From Chlorokybus atmophyticus (taxonomy: Eukaryota > Streptophyta > Chlorokybophyceae > Chlorokybales > Chlorokybaceae): 64,000 nucleotides of DNA. The notes beneath the pieces were generated by a model. It was not told the origin of the DNA and made no database searches. It saw only the letters and a program-made list of their open reading frames with translations. Where the stretch lies: assembly GCA_009103225.1 (NCBI GenBank), contig RHPI01003488.1:508841-572840 (forward strand), given 5' to 3'. Below are positions 12,928 through 25,099 of this stretch, one piece after another (the first letter of the stretch is position 1; every line of letters starts with the position of its first letter). Both the position numbers and the translations under genes were made by a program.

Positions 12928-14065
12928 ATTGACCTTGAACTCACTCTCGAACAGACTCTCGCTCCAATGAATAAAGAGATCTTCGTGGAGTATCTTCGGC
13001 GCCTGTTTGCCAGCTGGTATACAAGCCCAAGGTTCAGTTGTTACTAAGAGAGTGACTGGCTAGTGCGCCAGAAGCGTGCTGCATTCTTACGGCTTGGCCA
13101 AGGGCACATTCCCAACGTCAGCCTCGGCCGCATCGCAGGCAAGGTGACGGTGCATTGCTGCATGGTATGCCCGCTAGACTGCATGCACAAGCAGCAGGCA
13201 TGGTTGGGGTAGATTGGAGCTCTTAGCCTTCAAGTTGAGCACGTTGGAGGCCATTGCCATTGTGCTCAGGCGCAGGTACGTAGGCGTTGCAGCACGATGG
13301 CTGAGGCGGACAAGGAGGGCAACCAGATCTCGTACTGGCCGCACATCCCCGACCGCTTCAACATCTTCATCAGCGACTGGATCGTCTGCAGCCATGGCCT
13401 GGAGTACTGCTACAGGTACGGCGAGGACCACCGCATGACCAACAACATGAAGTGGGAGGACCAGGTCACAGAGGACGACTGTGAGATGTTCCAGGACGAA
13501 CTGGATGATAGGGAGCCACTTGACGTCAGCAACGACTACACAATCCTTGACAACGACATGTGCACTTGCGCTGCTGGTTGTGCTGACTTGTGTGTAACAC
13601 CCATGCATGGACAGGACTGCGTGCTTCCAGCATCGACCAGGGGGATGCAAGAGCTGCCTTGACTTCGTCAGCATGGTGCGGGCGAAAAGGGAGCAAGCCA
13701 AGCAGCAAAGGGGAAGGGGAAGGGGAAGGGGAAGGGGCGCCTTGCCTTGACTGGCTCAGCGTGCCAGTTGGCAACACGGGGTAACTACTACAACAGTTGC
13801 TGGACATGTGTAATGCATTGCTGCATCAGCTTTTGCAGTATTTCGTGCATGGTAGGAAGCTTGATGTGGTGAGATGCAGCGAGCAGCATCCAGACTGACG
13901 GAAGGCTGTGCTGCAGGGTTGCTGAGGATAGGCGAAGGTGATGAGACCGTCTATGAATGGTTCATGAGTGCACCACATACCATTGTGCACAACGACACCG
14001 GGTTGCCATTGTGGCGCTTCTGTGAGCTCGCAGGCATGTTGTATGGAATGCGGTCTCTGTATGCA
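12928..14065 (+). CDS. hypothetical multi-exon gene (first of two related loci)
   Basis: Not recognised. Coding-like exons with splice motifs occur at 12928-13016 (IDLELTLEQTLAP, ending ...LFAS), 13053-13143 (in phase with the previous one, WLVRQKRAAFLRLGQGH), about 13215-13272 (LAFKLSTLEAIAIVL), 13297 to about 13560 (YWPHIPDRFNIFISDW, then TNNMKWEDQVTEDD) and about 13920-14040 (ETVYEWFMSAPHTIVHND). The 13.3 kb exon is GC-rich with strong third-position bias. Its segment W-x4-TEDD-x4-F-x4-DDREPL recurs in an exon at about 15.3 kb, so two paralogous units or repeats of one gene are present. One exon junction is out of phase in my reading, so start, stop and exon count are unresolved. Confidence 0.4.
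13706..13738. repeat. (GGGGAA)n short tandem repeat
   Basis: Four to five GGGGAA units, probably within an intron of the preceding hypothetical gene. Confidence 0.85.
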
Positions 14066-14759
14066 CCAATGTGGATGTTAGGACAAGATTGTACGCCGTT
14101 GTTGATACTTCAATGTGTATGTCCTGTATAGTATGGATGTGTATGTTGTGGTAGCTGGAGGTACTTTCATTCGTTACATATCGGTAGTTGCGTATAGGGT
14201 TACAACAAACCTGTCATCATCACATGTGCGCACATGCATCACCACCAGATGCTGAAGCGTGGCGAGGTTGTCTCTTTGCAATTGCTTGGAAATATGCGCT
14301 CTGACCAAGCAACCGATTGAGTATACTGCATTGCGCATGCAGCGTTCACACGAAGAAAAGCGCCACCTTTCGGGGTGGCGCAGTGACACTTCTCAGTCGA
14401 CCACGCAGTAACACTGCTGCATTTGTATTACACGGTCTGCTTGGGCAAAGCAGCCAGCGCGCTTGTGATTGAACAAAGTGTTACTGTCACTTTCAAGTCA
14501 CCGCACATTGCGCCAACACCGATATGTAGCATATGTGACAAGACATTGTACATGTGTCTCGTCACAAACGAGGACCTGGCCACAATGACCGTGTAAGCCA
14601 AGCACCAATGGATTCAGGAAGTGTTGTTTCCGATGCAGCTGCGCAATCCTTCACTCTGCGCAACACCTTAGATTGCGCAACTCCAGCTTCGTCAGCCGCC
14701 GCTGCATGCGGACTCTATGTATGTGAACTAAAGCCTCTGATGATGTGGTGGGCATCATC

Positions 14760-16653
14760 TGGGTAGGTGGGTGATGAGCTCAGTGGCGGCCACCTGCTAG
14801 CAACCATGGCTATGTATGAGGTAAGTGCATACAGCGCCTCGCTTTGCCAATATGCACTCTGTTTGGCTCGGCTTACATGGAACGCAAGCGAGGAAGAGTT
14901 TGACTTCATGCAGCACATGGGTACGTGTCGAGCACGCTTCTGTTGCTTGGGTAGGGGTTGTCATCCGTTGCAGTCGACCAAGACAACTCCCTTCACCACA
15001 ATTTCTTGGGCTCCAGCGTGTACCTCAGAGGTGATTGGTTGAGTTGTTCGAGAGTCTGTCCACCATTTAGCACAGTGTGTTGGGTTGACTGCACGTCAAT
15101 TGTTGTGGCATCATATGCATACTGTCATGTAGCCCTCCCATGCAATGGTTACGAACGCACACAACATAATACGCGAGCACGTGCACGCATGCACACTCTT
15201 TCTTGCTCTGTCCTTGCTTGCACATTTGCACTTATATGCATGTGTGAACAGGCTGGGTGTTTTGCACCCACGGCTACGGCCGCGAGTGTTGCGACGGGTG
15301 CGCAGTTGACTACCGCTAAGACCAACAATGCTCTCTGGGATGCGCATGCTACCGAAGATGACCTCTTGTACTTCACCAGCGCCCCAGATGACAGGAAGCC
15401 ACTCAACGTATTTGGATTGTACGTGGTGCTCAAAGGCGAAAGGTATGTGTTGTATTGCAGCCTTGCAGTATGCTTGCTGCAGCATCACGTAGCTGCAGCA
15501 AGCATTTTATGCGTGCTGGTTGGCAATGTAGTACAGCTGCTTCAACTCATTTCCCCTCTTTTTCCCCTCTTTGCTGTGACAGGACAGCATCGCCGTGTGG
15601 GATGCATGTGATGTTTAAACTTTGTTGCTCGGAGTCGGCAACATGCGCACAAGTCGAAGAAACTCTCGTGGTTGACGCGCACGACAGCCTACTTGGGGAT
15701 GCGCCACATGTGAGATTTGTGTATCAGCACCTGTGAGTGAAGTAACGACCAGGCGTGGCATAAACCCCTGACGAACGCCGCAGAGTTGAAGTGTTTGCAG
15801 ATCGTGCCCTTGGCGGAAGCATGCGTGTCCGCTTCTTTTCATATGGACTGGACCACGCATTCGCGCTACGCTAGTCGCTTATGTTGTAGTAGGTGCTCTG
15901 TTGGCGTAGTCTTGCAGGAGGTGCAGCACCCTGAATGCAAACAGCGAATCTGTATGCTTAGATGTTTGCTGGGTGTGGCTTGTTACAGCAGGCTGCAGCT
16001 GAATTATTCATTACACTCGCATGCACACGCATACGAAGGACGTCCGCTGCATTTGCTTCAAATCATGAGGCAGCCGTTGAGTGACTTGTCCAAGGGGACA
16101 ACCTTAGCGCGTTGTGGCGGGGCACTTTATGGTTGGTTTGCGTCTATGCAAATAGCGTAATGACGCCTGATGCTGGTACATTGCACTGATAGGTTGTGGC
16201 AACACAATTAAAAGTGCCGATCTAAGCAATGCATACAGCATGCAAACAAGTTTCAGGACTGGACTCTTACTAGCCCCAATTGCTACTCGCGTTGCCTGCG
16301 TGACTAGGAACTGGCAATTGCTTAATTGTATGTACCTGTATACAGTCACCTGTGGGGCTACACTACTACATCAAGCTGGCAGTCAGATGCTGCAACAACC
16401 CCTTAACTTGCGTAAAGCGCGCGGGTACACACGCGCACACATCAATGCGCGTACACGCACGCAAGCGCGCACCAAGACAAGCTGCACCTCATTGCATGGT
16501 ACAACCGTGCAGTCAGTTGTCCGGTTTCTTTCATCTTTGGAGAACGATGCCGAGACTGTATTGGCATTATTGTTGCCCGGAGAGACACAGGGCAGAAAGA
16601 TGGATATTGTGGCATCCGACCTGGGTTGGGACTTGCGGACATTGTTTCTTTAG
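14760..16653 (+). CDS. hypothetical gene with exons related to the 13.3 kb locus
   Basis: Not recognised. Short coding-like exons bounded by splice motifs include about 14766-14820 (VGDELSGGHLLATMAMYE, ending at GTAAGT), 14893-14920 (EEEFDFMQHM), about 14985-15030 (VDQDNSLHHNFLGSS), 15251 to about 15441 (TNNALWDAHATEDD and APDDRKPLNVFGLYVVL), about 15650-15735 (VEETLVVDAHDSLLGD) and a possible terminal exon ending with TAG at 16651-16653 (ENDAETVLALLLPGE). The 15.3 kb exon shares TEDD and DDRxPL spacing with the exon at 13.3 kb. Whether these exons belong to one transcript with the preceding locus is unknown. Confidence 0.35.
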
Positions 16654-17796
16654 GAGCTAGAGCTTGTGCATTAGAGTAGCAAGCTAGCAGCAGGCTAAGA
16701 GGCGCAAGCATGATAACCTTGACCCGGCCGACGATTTTGTACCTCTTGCTAAGAAGACACCAGTTGGTGATAAGAGCCCTTGGAAAAGCTATCTTGCGAC
16801 ATGGGTTGGACAGCAGGTGCTTTGTGGACTCTACCGCCTTGTTGTGATAGTGCATATCAAGTCCACTCGAACGCACACATGTTACCGGTATTGGCAGTGG
16901 CGATGAGGTGCATACACTTTGCGAGTCCACCTGACGTGGCGCTACCTTGTTGTAGGATGTAACGTTGCATTCGCCAGCAACTCATCTGTCTAGATAATGG
17001 CTGTGCGGTTGAAATATCATACAGATGCAATGCACTACTGCATGTGATGTGTGGGTGTGCGCGATGTTGGGTGGACTTTGTTGTGACCATTGTAGTACTA
17101 CCATCACTTACCACGGACCCCGGGAGCTGAGGGATATGCCTGACAAAGCACATTTTGCAGCTCCATGCTGTTGCTTGCACGACCAACTACCAGCCTGCAG
17201 TGCTGGAATGAACGTAACATGGCACTTGCTCGCACACTTTTGCAAACAACGCAGCAGTGCAAGTTATTTAGGTGTGAGACAAAGAGGCAGCCGACGCACT
17301 GGGAAAGCTGAGCTACAATCATGATTGCGAACCGCTGTGCAACTCAGCACACAGCAACTGCGAGCTGACATGGTTACATACATCACTGCCCTTCCAGCCA
17401 GCGCCAATATGTATGCTGGCCTCATATAAACGCAAACAGTTGCACTAGTAATCATCCTGGATTATCCTTAGGGGTCGAGACTTACTGGGAAGCCTCATTT
17501 TGCTCTGCAGCGCCTTCAGTTTCTTGTTGCTCGGCAACTTTCCATGCAGCGAATGCCGCCTCCAACTCTGCAAGCCCCACCCTCAGGCGGGCAGCCCTCC
17601 TGTCGTCATAGCAAGACCATCACATTCTCAGTGCTTGTCGTCAACATCGTGTTCATGCACATGCATCTTGGCGAGCTTCTTCCACAACTTGTTGTTGCGT
17701 GTGGTCTGCAAACTGCCACGCCGCAGACGGCACAGCAGGTGCACCAATCAGGTACACCCTCAGTGCAACAGCAATTCAACAAGTAAGATTGTTAAC
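16654..17796. other. intergenic DNA
   Basis: No convincing gene. A minus-strand coding-like block at about 17490-17570 (ELEAAFAAWKVAEQQETEG, stop next to it) and another at about 17640-17720 have splice-like borders and could be alternative 3' exons of the neighbouring bL35 gene, but neither joins it in phase. Confidence 0.4.
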
Positions 17797-18924
17797 TTAC
17801 GGCTTGACAATCTTGGCATAAGGAAGCTCCCTTATAATGCTTCTGACATCACCATCCTCCACTAGAGACTGCAATGCACACAATTTCAGTCAGCTCTGTA
17901 AGGCGCTGGACAAGCTGCGCAGTCGGATCTCAATAAAACATCCCACAGAAGCACTGTGAGCATTCAGATGACATACATTATTCTTCAATCGCAGAAGGCG
18001 CGAGCGCGGCTTCTTGGTGTTGAGATGCTGCTTGCAGGAGTGGCGCCTGACCAGAAGACCGCTGCCGGTCAACTTGAATCGCTTGGCCGCTGCCTGAACA
18101 ACAATTGCAACAGTTGGTTATAAGTCACCAACCATGTCTTGTAACTCTACTGTTCTCAGTCTACCCAACCAAACATGCCGCACCTGTGAAACAACTGGGC
18201 AGCCTGTTATTGTGGGAACCCAAATGCCACTACTAACTGTTTTAAGCTATTTCCAATTAAGCATCTCTCGATTGAGAATGCTGTCTGTGATGTGGCAGCA
18301 CATGGCTGTTTATGAGTTGTCGGTGAGCTACAGCGTGAATGAGTTGTGCTGTACACTGTTGTCCAACACTGGCAGTGGCAAGACAGCAATGTGAACGCCT
18401 CCTGACGTGTAAGCCAGTAAGCAACAATTGGATGCGCTCAGTATGGATGAACATTGATTGTTGTTTGTTAATAAAATAGTGTCATAATCAATATCACTAC
18501 TACTTGGCGGTAACACCCGAACGGTGCTTTGCGACAAGTAACCGCGACCATTGCGTTCATTCCGTGCACACAATCCCAAATGTTGAACAGCAAATCTTAC
18601 GTTGTACTTGAGACATGCGAGGTGCTTTCATAACGCACATTGCCACCCGCGCATTGCCTAGTGCGATGACATGACACAAAGCAGCAAGCACAAACGGCAC
18701 TGACAATGCAGCCAGCCATGCTGGTTTGCAAGATCGCAACTAACCTTGCGGGTCTTGAGCTTGAGCTTGGCCTGAACAAGCGCAGGACGAGCGGCGGCGG
18801 CAGCGGGCTTGCGGGCGATCGACAACGACTGGCCAGCAAACTGGCTCGCGGAGAAGCCCACGGACTTCGCCGTAGCCTTGGCACGCGGCAACCTCAGCAC
18901 ACTGGCTGAGATGGTACCCGCCAT
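17797..18924 (-). CDS. RPL35: plastid 50S ribosomal protein bL35c precursor
   Basis: Three exons in phase: 18745-18924, 17977-18093 and 17797-17868, giving 122 residues. The first about 48 residues are rich in Ala, Ser, Arg and Lys and nearly free of acidic residues, as expected for a chloroplast transit peptide (MAGTISASVLRLPRAKA start). The mature part carries the bL35 signature: KLKTRKAAAKRFKLTGSG, RRHSCKQHL, and the family ending in ELPYAKIVKP. Bacterial L35 ends at LPYA, so the length is right. It is a component of the large plastid ribosomal subunit near the peptidyl-transferase region. The stop TAA overlaps a donor-like GTAAGT (from 17800 downward), so an alternative spliced C-terminus is conceivable. 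A telo-box sits 72 bases upstream. This gene is the best evidence that the host has a plastid. Confidence 0.93.
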
Positions 18925-18995
18925 CGCTACTTCTCCTCCTCCTCGCCGGCCGCCTCCTCCTCCTCCTGCTCCTTCTCCTGCGCCGCCGCCCAGGG

Positions 18996-19004
18996 AAACC
19001 CTAA
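18996..19004 (-). promoter_or_regulatory. telo-box upstream of bL35c
   Basis: AAACCCTAA, 72 bases upstream of the bL35c start codon, in the promoter or 5' untranslated region. Two GCGTAACGC/GCGTTACGC motifs follow farther upstream (19072-19080 and 19102-19110). Confidence 0.5.
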
Positions 19005-19359
19005 TCTTGTGGAGCTAACGTTAGCCACAAAAAGCGGATAATAACGCGGGTGACGTGTCCGCCACCCTGCCGCGTAACGCCAAGGCGTAATATACGCCCG
19101 TGCGTTACGCTGGGCTCGCTACCACTTCATCATTTTTTAGTACTAGTGAATCACTAGCGTAACGGCATGACGGCTGTCAATCACGTCTCTCGGTTACAGC
19201 AGCTGTCACGTGAGCAGTACTGGCAAACAAAGATCATCACTGGGTCAGTGACAAAAGGCGAGCATTGTTGATGACGGCCCAGCTGGCCACTTGCGGAGTG
19301 GGTGATGATGAGAACGGATCAGCTGGTACAGTCGGTATCTTGTTTTGCTCACACTCCCT

Positions 19360-19590
19360 CCACTCAATGAGCTGCTGTACAATCCCAGGTAGCTATAGTT
19401 TGACGACAGATTTGAGCTTGGAGGGCGCAAAGGAGCGTAGCAGAAAAGGGCTAAACGCTGGTAGCTCCCAGCTTGCCTACTGAAATGTTATATCACACAG
19501 GTACACCGTCTACTCGATGAGCTGCAGTACAACCCCAGGTAGATCTGATTTGACAACAGATTGAATGAGCTTGGAGTACGCATTGGAGTA
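19360..19590. repeat. imperfect tandem duplication of about 90 bases
   Basis: Two blocks (about 19361-19450 and 19500-19590) share ATGAGCTGCxGTACAAxCCCAG followed by GTAG, then TTTGACxACAGATT and GAGCTTGGAG. They lie just 5' of the 1009-residue gene and may be duplicated 5' untranslated exons; no continuous coding frame links them. Confidence 0.6.
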
Positions 19591-19723
19591 TGGTATAGTA
19601 GTAGTGTAGCAGGGTAGTAGGGTAGTATAGCCAGCCAGTGGGAAAGTGATCTCTGCTAGATATACCACACTCTGTGGATGTGTCGAGTTTGCTGCAGCCC
19701 CTGCCAGCTGAAAAGCAGCAGCG

Positions 19724-22700
19724 ATGACGGTCTTCCATGAGCGGGGAGACCGATCTGGCTGGTGGCTTGAGGGAGCATCATCATCCAAAACAACATCATC
19801 ATCGTCGTCATCATCCGTCTCATCTTCCCACTTGCTGTCGCCTCGTGCGTTGCTGGCGCACACGCGCAAGCAGCAGCGGGCCCTGCCATGGCGCGCAAGC
19901 CTGCCCCCGCTGCAGGTGCCACACGACAACGCCGCATCAACATCAGGTTAGGCTCAAGCACATCGTGCAATTGGTGGTTATGTGCGGTACGCTGCACTGT
20001 GTCGCGCAATATGTGCTGTAGTATGCGAAGGTGTGGTGAAGTGTAGAGTACTAAGGGATAGCACACTTCGATGCGGGCTGGTACAGGTGTTTTGGTCGTA
20101 ATGAAGTGCAGTGTACTCCACTGCACACACTACTCTGATTGTAGCATCGTCTAGTGCAGTTGCACGTGTGTATATCTGTGCGTATGAATGTGCGCGCGCG
20201 CGTCCACGTGTGCGCGTGTGAGTGCGTGTGAGTGGGCGTGGGCATGCATGTGTGTGTGTGGGCGTGCGAGTGGCTATGCCTGTGCCTGTGCGTGTATGTG
20301 CATCTGCGCATGGGTGGGCTTGTACGCACGCATGCGTTTGCATATGCGTGCGTACAAGCGCTTGTGTGAGCGTGTGCGTGTGCGGGCGTGTGTATTTGTG
20401 GTGAGCGTGTGTCTTATGGAGCGAGTTGCTCTGGCACACGCTTTACCATACATTGCTTGTAGCGATGTGGCAACATCACATCATTGCGCATAACGCAACG
20501 CACCGATATTTTCTCCAGGAGGCGGAGATGAAGCGGGCAGCTACACAGCGTGGCCGCTATCCGACCGTTCCTCCTGCGCTTCCCACCCTACGCATCACCA
20601 CTTCATACACCACCATGTGGGTGAGCCTCACAGTCATGACACGTGGCGGTCTCTGGCGCTGCGCTGCGAGCTGCTGTGCGCAAAGCTCGCTGCACACCTG
20701 AGCGACGCGGACGGCGGCAACGTGTCGTGGTGGGAGGACGCCACTGGATCTGCGCCGTGGAGAGTGGCAGCGGACCCTGATGTACATAACGCCTGCGTTG
20801 AGGTTTGTTGTGGTGGTGGTTGTGATAGTTGTGGTTGCACTTGCTGCTGCTGCTGCTGCTGTTGGTGGTGTTGCTGTCGTTGTCATTGTGTGTCACTTGT
20901 TAATGGTGTTGTTGTTGTGTTGGATACGCCATATGCAAGAAACCAACACTGCATGTGCGCAGATGTTGGATGCGTTTGCGGGCGCGAGTGTGGGGCCTGT
21001 GCATCGGTCGCTACGTCTCATCAGCAGCGTGCTCAAGACGGTGTCGGCGGCCACCCCTGCAGTCACGTCGGGACGGCGTTCAACCGCCGATGCGTCCACC
21101 CCATCATCATCGCAGGCTGAAGCAGATATAGGCATAGCCACTATGAGTGACAGCTATGCACAGCGCGACGACACGCCAACCAGGAAGAACGGTGCGATGG
21201 CAAAAATAGGGTCATCACCACAGCAACCGAGGAAAAGGAGGATCAAAGGACATGTGCTTGAGGAGAGCTCGATGCACGCGTCTTCGGCGACAGAACCAAC
21301 TAATGCGGCTGCTCAGAATGCCAGCGACACGCGGGTCCTCAAGCCAATGGTCATGGACGCGGACGCGCTAGTGCGTGTGCACGAAATGCTCGGCACGTGG
21401 ACTCAACGCAACAGTGGTGTGGCTGTCAACAGAGGAGAGGGTAGCGGTGCCGATGTTGCTGACGTTGGTGTTGCGGAGGGCGTGTACACGTCGATTGTGG
21501 GGGGAGTGCACGCGGTGGCGTCCCTGCTTGCGTCTCTTGACGAGGGCATCAAAGAGGATTTGTTGGCAAAGCGCGAGGCGTTTGAGGGTGAGCGCGCGAT
21601 CACCGTCACCGCACGCAACAACTTCGAGCGTGCACTCGCCGCCGCATCCGCCTTCAGCAACGCCATCGGCACCACACGCAAGGAGAGCCTCACCGTCGCC
21701 ACGGACAACAACGACGAAGACGACAAAGAGGACAACAACGATGAGAATGACGATAACAAACCCACTCTCAGAAAAGCAACTTCGACTCGAACTTTTGCAC
21801 GCAAGACCGAGCCTGAGTCCACTGCACGTGCACCTGCGGTTGACGCTGCAACCAACACTGTCAGCAGAGAGTATGTTGACGCGGGGGCGCAGACGGAGAG
21901 CGTGAGCGAGGAGCCGGAAGAGGAGGAGGAGAGTGAAGAGTGTGAGAGGGTGGACGCGTGCGTGCAGGTGGACGACGAGCTTAACGCGTGTGCGCGATGC
22001 CAAGCGCGTGATGCTCAGGAGGCTGATGACGGGCGCCAGTCTGCTATAGAAGAGCAACCTTTGTCAAATGTGTCAAGTCCCACCCCAGTGGAGAGTCTGG
22101 TGTTGGATGAACCTAGCCCTGAACCATTTAATGTCGCAAAGGGGAAGCGCAGGGGAAGCCGCAAGGGATCGAGAGCGAAGGGGGCAACAAGTACAGGAAC
22201 AACATCAGCAGGGAGGAGACGCACTTTACTACCGGAGGAAGAGAGGGAGAAAGAGAGGGAGAGCGAGTCTCAGGAAGACGGAGCCGGAGACGGTGATGAT
22301 GATGTGCAAGCCCAAGAGCGGGTATTAATGGGGTTCTTTACCAGCAGCAGCGGCAAGGAAGCAGCAGCAGGAGGAGCTCTGCCGCCGGCTGTGGAAGCCA
22401 GATCGGTCGGGACGCAGTGTGACGAGGTCCTATCGTGGTTGCCGTCGCTGTCCAACACGGCGCCAACTGTGCTGCTTGCTGAGCGTGCCGGTGGGGAAAT
22501 CTCCTTGGATGCAAACGAGAGCTCCCTAGCAGCTCCCACGCCTTCCCCGCCAGCATGGCCGCCGATACCGCCGCTGCAACGCTCACCCTCTCATGCGCCC
22601 CCGCTTAGCCCACGTTTGCAGTCTTCACCTGAAGTGAGCACACAGTGCTTTTGACCTGTCGCATGCCTTAGACTACTGCTCAACTCGTTCTCTCTTGTGT

Positions 22701-23930
22701 GCAGGCGCAGAGTGAGCCCGGCTCTGCGCGCAAGGCCAATGCGCAGAAGAATTCTGAGCTGATGCAGAAGCTGCTCGCAAGCCTCGGGGTGGGATACACT
22801 GCACGCGTGCGGCTTGTGCCTGTAGGTGGCACTGGGAACTGAAGTGAGTGTTTGTTTGTTTTGCACAGGTGCGGGAACCACAAGCCAACGCCAAGGTGCT
22901 GCCGCGATGGCAGCTGCTCAAGATACTCGAGCAGATATACGTGGTGAGTAGTGAGCCTAGTTCAGTGACTGTGAAGGTGATCATCACTCATGACACGTGT
23001 TCGTGTCTATGTGCGAGCAGGAAAAATTGCAGCTTCTGGCATCGGAGAAGCCTGCGGCCGCTGGTGGCAGGATGGCCGAGTTCATGTACACGTATTTCCA
23101 GCGCACGTACGGTGTCAAGAGCGTCGCCAAAAGGTGAGCATGCACAAGTCAGTACTCACATTTGCACTTCGACACGAGTTCACTCTCATCTCCACTGCGC
23201 AGGAATCTCGTGGACGTGCTTACTTCTCTCATGACCCTCATCGACTCGGGTATCTTCCAGCCCAAGGAGTGCGAGGTCCTGCGCGGCAACACGCTGCGCC
23301 TGGACTACTTCACCCGCTTCGTGCAACTGGCTTCTAACGGTACTGGTGGATGCTTGATTTATTGCTCTGATGCATCAACCTGAAGCAATATGCGTGCAGA
23401 GCGCAATCTCGGGGAGGGCGCGTGCGCCTTCTACTTCGCCATGTTGTCGGCGTACCGCGCGGGTTTGCCGCGTGGCTCGCGCGTGTTCTCCGACTCGCCT
23501 CTCAACCCCAACAGCAGCAACGCGGATGCGGTGGTGGGCGTGACGTGGCTCTCGGCCCCCCGCGCCCTCGAGCTCTACAGGACTCTCCTCGGCTACGATG
23601 AACAAGAACACGACAACGCCAGCAGCGGTGCGCGCAGGTTCGGCGAGGTGATAGCCTCTCCAAACAACATATCTCCGCGCACCAACGAGGCAAGTCTGGA
23701 GAAGCTCCTCGCACCGGGCATGGTGAGAGCACATGGTCGAGAGTGTATGAGGAGAGAGAGTTGGGGGATCGAGACCATTGGGGTTGAGTGTATGTGATGT
23801 TGCGCAGAGCGGGGATAAAGAGAGCGTGGACCTGGATCTCTTCCTGGCGGTGTGCACGGAGCAGTGGCTTGCCAAGCAAATGCCGCCACAGCCACAGCAA
23901 CCGACGCCACCGCAGCAACAACAACAATAG
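19724..23930 (+). CDS. large low-complexity, coiled-coil-like protein of 1009 residues
   Basis: Nine exons sum to exactly 1010 codons with the stop: 19724-19946, 20519-20802, 20963-22633, 22705-22788, 22869-22940, 23021-23133, 23203-23339, 23400-23722, 23808-23930. All junctions are GT-AG and in phase. The large third exon is disordered and highly charged, with acidic runs and short repeats of TNTV, AQTE, CVQVD and GTQCD type (an x-T/V-Q-x motif). The C-terminal third is compact and conserved-looking (PRWQLLKILEQIY, then MYTYFQRTYGVKSVAK and FQPKECEVLRGNTLRLDYFTRF), ending in PQPQQPTPPQQQQQ. Q-T/V motifs and a compact helical C-terminus are seen in some ciliary or flagellar coiled-coil proteins, so a ciliary role is a weak inference. 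The family is not recognised. An upstream start cannot be excluded. Confidence 0.75.
20165..20415. repeat. TG/CG-rich low-complexity intron sequence
   Basis: GTGTGCGTG-type purine-pyrimidine alternation inside intron 1 of the 1009-residue gene. A closely similar stretch lies at 36.32-36.65 kb. Such DNA can adopt the Z-form. Confidence 0.75.
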
Positions 23931-24070
23931 CAGCAGCCGTGGCAGTAGCAGAGTGCAGCACGGTTGATAATGGCAAAGGCGCGATTTCATTGTACTTGCA
24001 CACATTCCCTGGAGTACATAATTGATTGTGTACATCTGTCTACGCTTTATGTACAAGCATGTAAGTGCAA

Positions 24071-25099
24071 TCATTCCTCCTCTTCTTCCAAGGGTTCTTG
24101 ATCTATGATGTCAAACATGCTCCTCTGGCGCTGCAAGTAGTCATGATATGCAGCCACATCCTCCTCATCTTGCTGCTCTTGAGAACTCTGCAGAAGCCGT
24201 GGACAACAAACGATGTTAATTGCTGATGACAAAGAAAACGCGCATGTTTGCCCGCGCTAACAAGCACATCATGCAAAGCGTAAACACACGCACTTGACTG
24301 GACAGGGATACGGCCTTGGTATTGTTGTTGCCGTCATAGTTGCTGCTGCTGTCAACATTCTTGTTGCTTGGACTTAGCCGCCTCCGTGCCTTACTGCGCG
24401 TGTACACGCGCTTGCTCCTGTTACAGCGTGCTGGACTCGACCCTGATCCCGCGCGGTGATTGCCGGCGTCCCTTCTCTCCATCACAAGCTCATCCACGAC
24501 TTGCTGCCACTGAACAAAGATGACAACGAACAGTTGTGTTACACAACAAAGAGAGTGAAACACGTAAGTGGACACGCTGCACTGACCTCTTTGCATACGA
24601 GGCGGCAGGCGGCAAGGTGGTTAACGGGTAGGGCGGCGAGAGCGAGTGAGAGCACCTCGCAAGGCAGACGCGCCGCAGACCGCCACTCGACCGCCGCCCG
24701 CCTCTTCCTGATGGTGTGGGGATGCAATGATGTCCTTCTCTCTTCTAACGATGCAGGCGTATGCATCAACAACACGCACCTCGCACGCCACTCAGCGATC
24801 TGGGCAAGGCGCTCTCGCCAGTTGCACGGCTGAGTGTTGTTGGTGTTATTGTTGTGGCCGCCAAGCTTGCTGCTGTTGTGTACAGGGGAGGAAAGTAGGA
24901 TAGCGTCGTCCGAGTCGGGGGAGAAGCGGCCCGGGTGAGTTGTTGAGTTGTTGTTGTGTTCTTGACTTAGTGATGCTGTCGGGACAGGAGTGGGAACAGG
25001 CGAGGCGGGCTGCGCGTCCATGCCGCGTATTGAGGACTCCATCGCGCGCTCTAAAGTCTCTGGACATGTTGTTTTGAGCGCAACAATTGATCGGGGCAA
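24071..25099 (-). CDS. F-box protein
   Basis: Three in-phase exons (24587-25099, 24294-24509, 24071-24187) encode 281 residues. A disordered Ser/Asn/Pro-rich N-terminus precedes an F-box of the form LPCEVLSLALAALPV...LAACRLVCKEWQQVVDEL; the exon 1-2 junction falls inside it, which confirms the splice. A basic stretch follows (KRVYTRSKARRRL), and the C-terminus is acidic (QEQQDEEDVAAYHDYLQ, ending in EPLEEEE). F-box proteins bind SKP1 and present substrates to SCF ubiquitin ligases. No leucine-rich, Kelch or WD repeats follow, so the substrate-binding part is undefined. Downstream in-frame Met codons exist at about 25042 and 25021, so the true start may be later. The gene is convergent with the preceding 1009-residue gene, with stops only about 140 bases apart. 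Confidence 0.8.

Noticed and set aside
14360-14381. GCGCCACC/GGTGGCGC hairpin as a terminator
   Set aside because: Short stem with no T-run; rho-independent terminators are not relevant in a eukaryotic nuclear genome.
20557-20896. Thr/Asn/Ser-rich minus-strand frames at 20.6-20.9 kb
   Set aside because: Complement of a GTT/CTG-rich exon-intron border of the 1009-residue gene.
21368-22057. 229-codon minus-strand frame opposite the large exon of the 1009-residue gene
   Set aside because: A shadow frame produced by codon bias of the plus-strand exon; no splice support or domain.
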